Below are positions 36,379-48,114 of a stretch of 64,000 nt of DNA, in pieces (within the stretch, counting starts at the first letter, position 1; every line of letters starts with the position of its first letter). The translations under genes and the position numbers were made by a program. The notes under the pieces are model-generated. The model did no database searches. It was not told the DNA's origin and was given only the letters and a program-made list of their open reading frames with translations. Source of the DNA: Hemileia vastatrix (lineage: Eukaryota; Basidiomycota; Pucciniomycetes; Pucciniales; Zaghouaniaceae). The stretch is taken from the NCBI GenBank assembly GCA_030280995.1, contig JASXTE010000002.1:12104683-12168682 (forward strand), read 5' to 3'.

Positions 36379-37133
36379 TAGCACAATACTTAAGTTCTAC
36401 TGAAGTAGGTTTATCAATTAAATGTTATTAAAGCCTCTTTTATTTTTTTAAGGCATGAAAACCAAATATAAATTGATGATTTTTTGGTTTTTAATGATTA
36501 ATAATTTTCAATTATTGTTGTGAAAAGTGAAGTTTAAAAAAAAAAAATTCTTAATATCCTTGTGTAAATGAATTCCCATCGGTTGAGTGCTTTAATTTTT
36601 TGTATATATTTTGTTTATTAACTATGGTAATGGATTATTGAGTGCCTTTAATGATGTTTCTTTTTTGGTGAGGGATGGTTTTCACTTTCATAAATTTTTT
36701 CACATGTGTATTTTTTTACTAATCATTTGTGGCGTTTAGCCAATAAAAAAGCAATTATAATTATTGAAAAACAGGTATTTTAAATTGAAATTTAGAGTCT
36801 AATTCTATTCTTGTTTTAGGCTTTAATTTGATCTTGTTGTAAGTATCTGAGAAGAGATTCAATTTAATTTATTTCAAGTTCATTTATTGTGCATAAAAAA
36901 ATTTCACATTTATTTAATCAAAACGTTTATCTTGTCTTAAAGTTTTACAAAAATATATATCTGTTTTTCTATCCTCAATAATTTTAAAATCGTTAATTCT
37001 TTTGCTCTCGTTTATCTTATACATCAATTGGAATTTTTTATAAGAAAGAATAATAATGTTATATTTAAATTATGATTACTATCACTCTATATACATGGTT
37101 ACCAGTGGGGTAAAAAATTTAAGGTGCTGCTGC
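36379..37133. other. no gene seen
   Basis: AT-rich spacer between the palindrome array and the 3' end of the minus-strand companion gene. It probably includes that gene's 3' UTR. Confidence 0.4.
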
Positions 37134-38810
37134 TCAATCCAGTGCTTTATTAACTTTGGCGAAATCTGTATCTTCTCGAACGTCAAGTAACTCCCTCTCA
37201 TTAACCGACAAATTTGCTAAATATCCAGGTGAATAGCAGTTTTTTGGCAGAAATTTGGGCACATTCAAGATACCATCTGTTGAAGCTGTTTTTTTAGTTG
37301 AGTGATCATAAAGTTTCTTCATTGAAGCCTTTTCAACATTTGAATGGGCTGTCTTTTTAGTCAAGTTGTCCATTTTATCTAAAATTTCATCGAGTTTTGG
37401 ATTTCTCCATCCAGGAACTACTTGTTTAAGACGATGCTCTTCTGGATTGGGTGGGGCTTCTTCTAAATCAGACATGAGACTTGTATCATGAAAAAGTGCT
37501 ACAAAGCCTGGCTGATCAAAGCACTTTTTTCTTGAAATGTCGTAGCGGTTTTTTAAAATCTAAAATCAAATCAAATTAGTAATAGACATTCTTTAGTTAT
37601 TATGCTTTGAATAAATACCTTTGTTTGATAAAGCTTGATCTGTTCTCTTGATCTCTTTTCCTTTCTACTTGCCTCAATCACCTCACAATTTTTACCAGCC
37701 ACCTTTCGAATCTCCTTTCCCTTGTTGACCACCCATTGCTTGACAATGATTGGTGTAAACCTGAGTTTTGCTGAATCAATATTTTTCAATGTTGAGAGCC
37801 ACTTAGTACAATGGTCTGATACTACACTCCCCATTACTTGATTCCATAGTGACTCAGAAAAATTTTAACAGTTCCAATCAAAAGCGAGTCGACAAAATCT
37901 TCTCTCTTGAAGCTCTCGTTCCAAATGTTGTTTTACAGAGATCAGTACAGCAGCTCCTCCCTTTAGTCCTCGGGGCTCAGGTGTTGAAATAAAAGTTGGT
38001 AGATGAATTTTGGAACTTAAGAATATAGCAGTATTTGTTAAAATAAATTGACGATCAGCAGCTGAAGTTGCCTGTGGTGCGTTTTGAACCTGTTTTAATG
38101 CTGTTTCAATCGTCAATAGCTTGTACTCATTCCAATTTTTCCAATCTGTAAGTTCTTCATTTGTTGGGCCTATAGGAAACTCAGATACATTAATGGGTCC
38201 ACCAAGACAGAACTTCAAAAAGTGATAGATATTTCGGTTAATAGAATCTGAGCTTCTTGGTACATCACACCTTGTAACTATGCTTCTAACCATTTGCAAG
38301 TTTTGGTCATTTTGAAGTGAATCAGCATCAAGTATTCTACGCTGATCAGTAGCTCAAATTATAAAAGAGGGATTAACTGAAAATTTTTGAAAATAAAAAT
38401 TGGTAAACCTATTTTAAAACATAAAAGCATGTTGAAAATGTTTACTCACCAGGTCCACTGGTACTGGCTTCTGGGTTAGTAGAAGTGGATCCCCCACCGC
38501 TTCAAAGAAACTGATTCAACAACATACTAGCCCAATCATTACCTACACTTTCTGCTTCCTGCTGAAAATTACCTGGTGCGGATTGACCATCTGTATTTGT
38601 GATATTAGAAGAGCTATCAGTTGATCAAATTTGGGGACCTGGTGAAGACTGAGGAGGAGGTTAGGGTTTACTTAGATTTTCACTAGGTCTTTCAGGGGGA
38701 GCAGGACCCGATAGAGGCATTCTAGGATTTTGAGGGGGAGGATTATTTTGCACTCCAACATTACTTTCTAATGGGGGATCAACCTGAATGGCATCACCAG
38801 TATTAGACAT
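37134..38810 (-). pseudogene. transposon companion gene, unknown function
   Basis: A minus-strand gene just downstream of the transposase and in the same orientation. Exon 1 begins MSNTGDAIQVDPPLES and is Pro/Ser-rich. An intron (GTGAGT..AG) leads to exon 2 (about 38354 to 37619: DQRRILDADSL.., EIRKVAGKNCEVIE). A GTATTT..TTTTAG intron (37618-37562) leads to exon 3 (ILKNRYDISRKKCFDQP.. to NKALD, stop at 37134). The conceptual product is about 480-500 residues with several in-frame stops, one of them CGA to TGA-like. I recognise no domain. A second gene beside the transposase is common in CACTA elements (the plant TNPA-type DNA-binding protein), so such a role is possible but inferred only from position. 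Confidence 0.6.
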
Positions 38811-39243
38811 TCTGTGCTTTATAAAAAATTATAATAAAAATTATTAACTTTAAGAATATAGACAAGATAAGATTAAAGAGAAATTAGTTATACATTTTAA
38901 TTTTGAGTTTAATGAATAAAATATTCAAGCAAAAAAATTAGTGGAAAACTCAGTTTTATTGGCTTGAAAAATATGGTCCTCAGATTTTTCAACCCTGGTT
39001 CTGAACTATTTATAATATTTTTCAAGTATAGGTAGACTTTGTATAGTACATTGAATTCCTTTTAGTTGGAATTACATTTACAATAAAATGTCACTCATTA
39101 ATAGCAGGGTTTCTAAACCGTAATGAATGCCCTTGTTATTGTTTTCTTAAACATTTAGGCAAAATCTCAAAAAGTTTTATTTATTAATCTTGCATCTAGC
39201 TGTTTTAAAGATCTATTACAAACTTTCCAAATCCTCCAAATTC

Positions 39244-42200
39244 TTACCAATCCTAAATAATTTCAACCATATTAACAAAAATAAAATGTCCATGTTGTTT
39301 AATTTTTTACTTACTAGTGTCTGAAGTCCAACAGCAGTGATAACATTGTACTTTATTCCAAACATTCTCCTTTGGTGCTGTAAAGTGGTGGCATGTCCAA
39401 TAATTGAATCTTTATTTATCACAATTTGTGTTGCTTTTTCTACTCTTACTAAATGGCAATGCACTTGTGGAAACGCCTCATAGGGATCCTTTTTTGTATC
39501 TTCTGGTATAAGCTCTTTAAATGGACTAACATTTAGATAGACTTTTTCATTATCGTCCTTTGAACTAAAAAGCTGATCAATATGCCCAAACTGACGTTCT
39601 TTTCCAAAGTAGAATTCAATGGTAGATTTCCCAGGATTCTGGTCATGAGCCGTATAACGCTTTCCATGGACAAATATGCTTGCTATATTTTCAACTACCA
39701 TGTCTCCTACCTTCTCTGATGGTAACAAAGCCCATTTAGATGTCTCTTTTCTTAAGTGTGCCCTTACCCATTTTGTAAATAATGCCTCAGTTAAATGGAA
39801 ATGTCTTTTTTTTGTATCATACTCAATTTTTTTAATATTAGATCCATACTGAGAATCATCTTCAGCTTCACCTAGTTCGAATACCCTTGACTTCAAATGC
39901 CAGTGCTTGAGCATGGTCTGTGGTATTTCTTCTATGTTCAATAAAAAAAATTAGCTCATTTGCATTTTTAAGTACCCAATTACCAAACTAAATACCTGGA
40001 TGATGATTGTTTGGAATTCCCAATAATATACCATTAACTCTTTCAGCAGCCCAAGTAGCCATACCTACGGGTGGACCAAAACGTTTAATCATTTCTGGAA
40101 AATGTTGAGTGAAATGAAGATTTGGCTTAAAGCTGATATTTTTCCAACCTTCTTCCAAGAAGTTATAATACTCCAATAGCAGTTGTTTTAATTCATCAAC
40201 TTCATCGGCAGACACATTTTTTAAAGTCAAAAAGTTGGTAATTGAACTTAAAGTGGTGAGTGATTTGTGAAGATAATATTCTCTAGGTTTGTGGTCTGAT
40301 GTCACGGATGTCTCGGCTTGATTTAATTTTTCTACCCAAAGGGGGATAAGTGACAAACGAAAGTAAACAGTATAAAGTACATGCCACTCTGCAGCTTTGA
40401 GGGAACCTGACATTTTAGATCCTACTTTTTTTGGCACTCGTGAAATCCAGGAAGGTTTTTTTGTTTGCTCTATCACATTCCACACTGCCTCTAGCTCAGT
40501 GGCTGAAAATCGTGGATTCCTAGTTCTTTCTCTTTCTTTCTCTTTGCCCTTCTTTTTATCTTCCTTACTTCTAATAGTCTCAACAGATGAATTAGATCTT
40601 TCACTTTTGGATGTACTGATACTTTTTTGCCTTAAGTTATAGGTTGAATTTCGACTTCCACTTTCAGAAGCATGTTCGGAGCCAAACTCTAAGGTTTGAA
40701 AGTGATTTTCAGAACTTGATGACTTTGTCCGGCTGTTTGATCTTTCCCATTCAGCTCCTCCACTATCCATTCTAAGATATGTTTGTGACCGTCTCATTGT
40801 ACTTGTATATCGTAGTCTTTTTTGCCGTCCCACTGGTTCAATATTATTGGAATCAGTGCTGATTAAGCTGCTTCTACGTTTTTTATATTGCTTATTTAGA
40901 AATATATCAGAATGTGCATCATCATCTTCTCTTCTTACATGCCAATTTTTTTCCTTTGTCAGCTTTTTTTCTAGGTCGATTGCGGCATTTTGTATTAGAT
41001 AAAATGTTAGACTGTGATCTTTAAGATTTCCAAGCATGTGTGAATGCATCAAGTCAATTGAGCAATATTCTGTAGGTTGCCAATATACAAGGTTATTTAG
41101 CTTGCTCCATCAAACCCCATGACTCCTAACAATAGATACCCGCTCCCAATGTGACTGACACTTTTTCCACTTCTCTGCCCAGTGCATATGATCCTCATGA
41201 GTACATAAGGAAGATTTTTTGACTTGATGCTCACTAATTTCATCTTTTGAAATATGACAGACAGAGCAGAACTTAGTGGCTGAGTGACTTGCAAAACCAG
41301 AAATCTTTCGCATCGCTGGAATGTCTCTTATTAAAGAGAATTATGCAGCCCTTATTTTTCGGCCTTGTGGATAGTGAGGTGTTTTTTCAATAAATATGCC
41401 ATCCCATAGAGTCTTTAGTTCATCGACAAGAGGCTTCAGAAGATGATTTATCTGTTCACTTGTTGGCTCAGTTGGACCAGGAATAATAGCATACAAAAAT
41501 AGATTTTTGGTTTTGTATCGATCTTCTGTAGGCAAGTTCATACACACCAACAAGATATTACCCACAGATTTCTGATGACCTCCAATATGATTGCCACCTG
41601 GCCTAAACCAGTCAACATATAAACTAAACATTAAATTACTTCGTGTTTTTGTATATCCATCGACACTTCTATTTCGAGTCGTAGAAATATCTGGAAAATT
41701 TTTCCATACAAAACCATCATATACATCTTTCATGACATCCCTTTCCATGTTTTCTAGAAAATCATTTTTTTTCTCAATCAGCGTCTTGAATTTGATTAGT
41801 TTAAACTTTCCTGAAAGCCATTCAACCAAACTGTTGTGATGAAATGTTTTACAAGAATGGTAGATTGCTTCTTCTTCTTTTTACTTAGCCAAATACAAAT
41901 TTTCATCACAATTGACAGTTTCTTCTCTCTGTCCTAAATCTTTCAAATAGCGCTTTGAGGATGAATAAAAAGGTTGAGTACAAGATAAGATCAATGTTTG
42001 GTGTTTGGGGATATACTCATAAAGAGCAAAGCACTTAGCACAGCATGTCTTGGTGACAAATAATGGATTGAGTTGCAATCGACTAAAAACTGTCTCTATA
42101 GAAAGGGGAATCAGGCTGATGATTCTGCTAGCATCTAGTTTACCTATGTCACTAAGAAGTTTGAGTTTGTTGACTTCATCATGCAAAAATTCAGCACAAC

Positions 42201-42609
42201 CTTCTTTGCTTAAATGATGGATAAGAGAAAGTTTTGCTGCTTGCCACATTATCGTTTGGCTATAAAGCTCTTCCAAATTCAAATTGTTTGACTGTGGTAG
42301 AGATTGGATTGTTTCAAAAACAGGTTTCCCCTAAGCAAAGAAAAAAAATAGAGATTAATTGAAACATAATTTCTCTTTATTTACCAGATATTGATGTCTT
42401 ACAAGATCTTGGATGTTGGATCCTAAGTTAGGTGAAGCGCTGGATGTACCAACCATCTGTGCTTTGCGATTTCTTTCCTCTTCATGTTTGGAGTATGACT
42501 GAGATGTTTTGAAAGCTACACCAACTTCAAAGCTTCCCAATGAGGTCTGATGCTTTCTTGATGAACATCCAAGCTCTTCACATTTACAAACTCAAAAAAA
42601 TGGTGGCAT
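39244..42609 (-). pseudogene. Tnp2-type (CACTA/EnSpm) transposase
   Basis: The product would cut and join element ends. Proposed exons: 42609-42385, 42330-39996, 39931-39315 and a very short last exon ending at 39244; phases agree at the first two junctions. The N-terminus has a Cys-rich segment (CKCEELGC). The core has FSLYVDWFRPGGNHIGG, YAIIPGPTEPTSEQINHLL, SGFASHSATKFCSVCHISK and SIDLMHSHMLGNL, in the order usual for basidiomycete Tnp2-like transposases (Transposase_21). The C-terminal exon is a basic domain. A Ser/Arg-rich linker (about 40500-40900) lies in the middle. There are no frameshifts, but stops occur at 42592, 41878, near 41341 and near 41115 (the last where the family has Arg, so CGA to TGA). 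A recent but inactive copy is likely. It sits between the companion gene and the unknown gene. Confidence 0.85.
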
Positions 42610-43684
42610 TTTAAGACTTCTGGATATAAGAAATATGTTACTGGATGGTAGCAATTGAACAAACTATTTATTTATTGTGAAGCACTTACTAAAATAAGCT
42701 AATTTTTACGTCTCAAGAAGTTTATCAACAAGTTGGTTACCATGGATTTCTTTGAATGTTTGTTTCATGCAGATCAACCATGCATTAAGTAGGTATCCAT
42801 ACTGTGCATCAGCAAAATCTTTCAGACTCGCTACATTTTACAATGTTGCATACATGTTTATCAAACAGCTTATTTTGCACAAAGCATAATACTATAAGAG
42901 AATACAAATTGATCGCATTTTTAAATATAGGAGAAACTATGATATAACTTGAATTAAAATAATACCATTTAATTTATAATAATAAAGTTATTTAAGTGTT
43001 GCCGTTTTATTTTTCTGCAATCACCTGCATTAATAAAATTCTGCCAAGTAACAGAAAGGTTTTCACTAATAATCACTATAAGATATAAAAAAATTTATAA
43101 TATTTATTTTTCACAATATAGAATTACAGTCTGAAAAATAAATATTTTTTCAACAAAATATATTATTTTAAAATTTTCAAATCTAAGAGGTCATCAAAGT
43201 AAAGCTTCCAGAATCCAAAAAACAGAATTTTTACATTAAGTTGCTTATTCCAAACTCTGAAAAATTGGTATGGTTTCCAAGTAATCTTGGTAAATAAAAT
43301 ATATACATACTAATAAGGTGTTAATATAAATTTTTAAAATAAGTATGTCAGCACAATCAACAAGATCAAATAAGGTCATTATTTGCATTAAAATATTATC
43401 AAAATAAGTTGGAAAATCAAAATGATTCTGCATTATATTTTTACCTGCTTATCATGCAATAATTTTCTATTACAGCTTAGTTATTTCGTTTTGAATTAAT
43501 TATGAACATACATAGATATCCATATTTTATAGAGAAAGATATTCATGAGAAAGCTCATCTGTCCATCCACTCAACTCTTCATTATTAATTATTTTCAAAA
43601 TAAAAAATTTATTATAGTAGTGTTTTTGTTGCCATATCCTTTCAAAAATTTATATTTTTGTTCATTTTGCTTTTCATAACGTAT
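42610..43684. other. divergent intergenic region, no gene
   Basis: AT-rich spacer between the transposase (minus) and the unknown gene (plus). Both genes start from it, so it probably holds promoters for both. I see no clear promoter motif. Confidence 0.35.
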
Positions 43685-44804
43685 ATGATGAGCTCTAGTT
43701 GTTCTTATTTTCCTCAGGGAAAAATACCTACTAATACCCATGTACTAAATAAAAGATTCAATGAGATACTCCCTCGATCAACTTCTCATTTTTGCAGGTC
43801 TATTTACAATTTCTGTTGTGTGCTTTTGAATATTTTACCTCAGTCTAATGAATGGAAGCTGAACCCCACCAAAGAACAACTACATAGGTTTTCATTGTTC
43901 AATATAAGCTCTCTCAACATTGATATTAATTTGCCATATCCTGAACAAAATTACCGTGTTTCTGAACAAATCCCTGCTATATTCCACAATGCTTTTATCC
44001 ACTTTCTTCATCAATGAAACTTTCCTGGAAAAACGTTTGCTTGGAATCTTAATTGGTTTCACGAGTGGAATCAAGTTTTGGCAAAAATTATCATTAAGCA
44101 CTGGGATAAGCTTTGGAAAATAATTATTTTGTTTCTTATTCAATGGACTCTACTCATATTTCCTACCTAAATCAAATGGGTGTTCTTCACCTCTGGTTTA
44201 TAGGTTATTCTGATAAATTACAACTTGGAAAAGATTCTGATAGTTTCTGTGAAATAGTTAAAATAAGAAAGTATAAATATAAAATAAAAAAGAAGGTAAG
44301 AACTAATATTTTTACCTTTTTTTTTACACAAGCTTATATAAATTTGACAATCTTTTTCAGAATTCTTTTAACCAAACTCACCTTCTTAAACAACTTCCAA
44401 GTGGTGAAACCTATGAGAATCTTTTCAAAAACGTCAAATGTTGCTCAGACACCAAAATTGATGATGAAGGTTCTTTTAAGCAGATTTTATTGTCATGGAG
44501 ATCTGATAAATTTTCAAGACTTGCACAAAATCTCAACCAGAAACACATTCAAATCTGACAATCTTCCTCTTATTCAGGAGAAATACTTAAGAACTTGGCA
44601 TTATATGATAGATTAAATTTGGTATCCTCAATCGAGACTCACTTTAATTCTTTTCCAGTCCTCAGGGGTTTGCCAAGTTACTGCTATTCTTCATTATATC
44701 TCGCTTCTCTTAATCCTCAACAATTAAGACTTCTTAATTTTCAAGCCCCAATAAACATTTCTTACATACTTGAACAAATTTCAAATTCTAATGTGAGTTA
44801 TTGA
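43685..44804 (+). pseudogene. unknown element gene, two or more exons
   Basis: I do not recognise the family. The ATG at 43685 opens a frame with LNKRFNEILPRSTSHFCRSI and continues past a TGA (44015-44017) into GKTFAWNLNWFHEWNQVLAK. A Lys-rich exon follows and ends at a GTAAGA donor near 44296. The acceptor TTTTTCAG near 44361 leads to NSFNQTHLLKQLPSGETYE.., which runs through one more TGA to ILEQISNSNVSY. Codons are ordinary and the intron is clear, so this was once a gene. It is convergent with the SNF2-like gene (100 bp between the 3' ends) and divergent from the transposase. No signal peptide or membrane span is obvious apart from a hydrophobic start. Confidence 0.5.
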
Positions 44805-44902
44805 TGAATTCCCTAATCAATAATCTAGAAGACTCATATTCCTCGTTTCCAATGTTTGGGACACTTAACCTTAAAAAATTTAGAACAGATAAATATTTTT
44901 AG

Positions 44903-47216
44903 CTATGATGCAACTTTATATAAAGAAAATTTCACATACATTGATAGCTCAAACTTTTTTCTTTGTATCTTATAAATGCTGAATTCAATACTTCTGCTTA
45001 AAAAATACTTGAGTACATGAACTTCATTTTGTTGGCCCATTCTATACAGACGATCAACTGCTTGCTGTTCAACTGCTGGATTCCAATTAGGCTCCTGTTT
45101 CAATATTATAAACAAATTCTCTTTTCAACCTTTTCTATTTCAATATAAGACTCATTGACTTGCCATTATATATACATTTTGTGCACACCTCAAGTCTATT
45201 CCAACTCCTGCAGCCTTGATTGTACCAAGCAAAACTTGACATCTTTCATCATTTTTGAATTTGTCCAGATTTTCATCCCTTTTTTTCATGCTCAACTTTC
45301 CTACAAGCTCTGTGTAGCTAATTCCATGTTCATCTAAAGCCTTTTTTATACTGTTTCAATGGATAGAATATTGAAATGTTGTTTAAGCTAAAAATAAGTT
45401 ATTGAGATAATTAATAGAATTCCTTACATTTCCAAAAAGTCCGCATATTCTGAAAATATAACAGCCTTGGGAAAAATTATCCCCCTTTCTCCCCTTAAGA
45501 AAATTTCTAAATGACTGATTAGATGTATAATCTTTGCTGAATGTTTCCATGTGAAAGGAAATGTTGGAGGTTGATCTGGGTTTTCGTAGACAGGGTGGTT
45601 ACAAAATTGCTGTAAAATTGACAGTTCTCGGAGAAACTCAGCTTAGTTCCAAGGGAGTTTGGTGTTTCAAGAAGGCCCATAATACTCAGAAAAACATTCT
45701 TGAAGCTTCGTAAGTTTTGAGTGCCAAGGTTCTGATAATTCTACAGATATTCCTTGCTCAATTTTTTGAGGAAGTGATAAGATTGCTTCTTTTGTCCTCC
45801 GCAGGCATATGACATTCATGAGAGTATATATCAATTTTATTGAGCTAGAGCTTCCTCTGTTTAAGCCATTCATAAGAAAATTAATCCACAACCAGTTTTC
45901 TTGCCATCTTTTGATTCTGAGGAATGATATAAGGCTTTGAAGATCAGTTGTCTGGCTCTAAAGTGGTGTCCCTGTCAAGCATAGTCAATACTCAGCCTCC
46001 AAGGCCAATATATTCTGATTCTTGTGCGACTGGGGATTCTTGATTAAACTTTTAAATTATGTTAAACATTTCATCAGCTTTTATAATATTATGTTCAAAA
46101 TTATTAGTAATTCAAATAAATGCTTACTGAGCCTCATCTAAAACTATTCTGTACCAAATGAGTTTATGAGTTACTGGCGGAATAGGTTGAGGAGTTTTCT
46201 TTGAAGAAGATGGACTTGCTGTCTAATAGGTAGTCAAAACAACTAGTTGGTTCTGAAGCTCCTCAAAATTAATTTTCTTTGAATCCTTCCCATAAAGAAC
46301 CTTGAAAGGTAGTGCATTATATTCAAAGTGAATTCTTATTTCATTGACCCAGTTTGATAATGTTGCAAGTGGGCAAATGATGAGAGTTGCTGATGTCCTA
46401 TCTTTCTCTTGTCCACCACCCAAGAGTTTGAATCGTCTGGCTTCACTTTGAGTTGCAGTAATTAGGCCAAGAGTTGAGAGGGTCTTTCCCAAGCCCATAT
46501 CATCAGCTAGAATTAAACCAATTCCTGCAGAGGATAACTCTTCTTCAACAAATTGTTCATAATAATTATTAAAACCTACTCTCAGCCAGCTGTTGTCTGC
46601 ATGCCTCCACAGGTTTTCTAACTTTTCAGATAAGTTATTTTCATTGTCTATCATAAAATTGATAGCTTGAATCTGATGCGTTTTCAGAGTTGTTTTCATA
46701 CCACGTATAGATAGATTTGCCATTTGATTATCCCTTGTCCCAGAAATTTCAGAAGTTTTGTGAATACAAGAATGAGGAATATTGAAGAAGGCGGTTGGAT
46801 TGTAGTGTGGAATCAGTGTCAAATCAATTTGAGCATTTAGAAATACTTCTTTAGCCTGACTAATAAAATCAGTCAAAAAAAAAGGAGGCCACAAATTCTA
46901 TACTGCCTGTTTAATAGTAGAACCAAGTAAGAGCAAAAATAATAAGGTATTTGGGGATTTAAAGCCCTTTCCTCAGTTAAAATTTGAGATCCAGATCCAA
47001 TTTCTCCAAGTAGTTTTCCAATTTGGCTGCTCTGTTCGTTAGAAAGATCACAAATAGGTTTTGCTTCTCCTTCTTTGAATAATCCAAAAACATGAACTAA
47101 AGATCTTCCTCATTGCATAATAACTGGAGTGGATACTTCATCAAATACAGATCTTTCTTTTGGAAAAATAGGTTTAAAATTTAAAGAGAATTGTCCAATG
47201 CATCTTAAATTTGACA
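44903..47216 (-). pseudogene. SNF2/Rad5-like helicase-type ATPase
   Basis: A Snf2-family DNA translocase of the HLTF/Rad5/Rad16 type (chromatin remodelling or DNA-repair roles in the family). Motifs appear in order on the minus strand. Motif I is LILADDMGLGKTLSTLGL (about 46490), followed by TLIICPLATLSNWVNEI. Motif II DEAQ/DEAH is split by a GTAAGC intron (near 46128) and is followed by LIKNPQS. Motif III is LCLTGTPL (about 45975), then KAVIFSEYADFLE, GTIKAAGVGIDL (motif V, about 45215) and QQAVDRLYRMGQ (motif VI, about 45040). The N-terminus starts near 47216. Stops at about 47110, 46905, 46222, 45994 and 45961 mostly fit CGA, CAG or TGG changes, and further stops and splice sites lie toward the C-terminus. 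It lies inside the 27-kb element, but capture from the host is possible. Confidence 0.85.
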
Positions 47217-48054
47217 TTTTAATTAAATGAATTTTATGGTGATGGTGGTAGTTTAAAGAAAGAGAGGGTTAGAGCAAAGTTTTGAAGGACAATAAAGTAG
47301 AGAATATATATAATATTGGATGAATATTCAAAATTGAATTTTTCATGTATGTTAATAATTAATGTTGACTCACATTTTAATAATAACTAAATACAGATAA
47401 ATAATTAAAAAAGTGCATTATTTTAGAGCCTAAGTTTTGTGCCAATATATTTAAATTAGTTTCTTTAATAGTGTAAATTTTTTAAAAAATACATTACTAT
47501 TTTTCCCCTTATAAAATATATATATATTTTTTCTCCTACATTAAATTTTTTGAACATTGTCTTATACTTTTTTATTCCAAGGAACAATGAGAAATTTCTA
47601 TTGATAAGGGCTCAATATCAAATTTTGTCTAGAAAATTTAAAATTATGTGCAAATATTTTTACAGAGTTATATTTTTATTAATAAATTTTTTAAAAAGGA
47701 CTTAAATAGTATTCTTTTTCATATATTTGCGGAAATAAAATTGATAATTGAAATAATATTCCAGACCTAGTATACTATGTGTCATTTAAGATATTTCTAC
47801 TAATATCAAACCTGACCTCCCAACATTAAATGGATCTATATATAGAATTGAATATTATGGTATGTTAAGTGTTGTGGCTCAACCATTGCTCAAATTTGTT
47901 CCAACTAATGCTCAACTTAAATCCAAAGCTCTGCTCAAGAAGGGATAAATTGAGGCTCAATTTAGGGCCAACTTTTTTTTCAAAATTTTTTTATATAATT
48001 TAAAAACAGTTTCCTAATTCTTTCAAAACATTTCCCCAACAATTTTCCAACCTC
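47217..48054. other. subterminal region of the 27-kb element, no gene
   Basis: AT-rich. 47870-47990 contains a run of GCTCAA-type motifs (TGGCTCAACC, TTGCTCAAAT, ATGCTCAACTT, CTGCTCAAGA, AGGCTCAATTT), about five copies in 110 bp next to the terminal repeat. These look like subterminal repeats, which in CACTA elements are transposase-binding sites. Confidence 0.5.
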
Positions 48055-48114
48055 TTCCTGAAAGTTTCAAAAAGAGGGAACTGCTAGAAGTTCACCCCCT
48101 GATTTCCTGTGGTG
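48055..48114 (-). repeat. right terminal inverted repeat of the 27-kb element
   Basis: Read on the minus strand it begins CACCACAGGAAATCAGGGGG, pairing with 20742-20800. The next three bases outside (48115-48117) are ACT, identical to 20739-20741. Confidence 0.8.

Larger units (their letters stand above)
20742..48114. mobile_element. 27.4-kb CACTA-like element with cargo genes
   Basis: The left end reads CACCACGGGAAATCTAGGGG and the inverted right end CACCACAGGAAATCAGGGGG. Similarity continues for about 55 bp with the order TGAATTGCTA / TGAACTTCTA, then TTGAAA. Both sides are flanked by ACT (20739-20741 and 48115-48117), the 3-bp duplication expected for CACTA elements. Joining the flanks restores an alignment with the inverted copy at about 14620, which supports a real insertion. 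The interior carries a Tnp2 transposase, a companion gene, a SNF2 helicase, an unknown gene, three TET/JBP-like loci and two hairpin arrays. It may be a composite, because 21669-34168 itself looks like a block bounded by inverted copies. All the genes contain stops, so this copy is probably inactive. Confidence 0.75.

Noticed and set aside
39244..42609. Kyakuja-Dileera-Zisupton (KDZ) transposase
   Set aside because: KDZ would fit the TET/JBP link, but the motifs (VDWFRPGGN, IPGPTEPTSEQINH, GFASHSA..C..C) are those of Tnp2-type transposases, and the 3-bp duplication fits CACTA.
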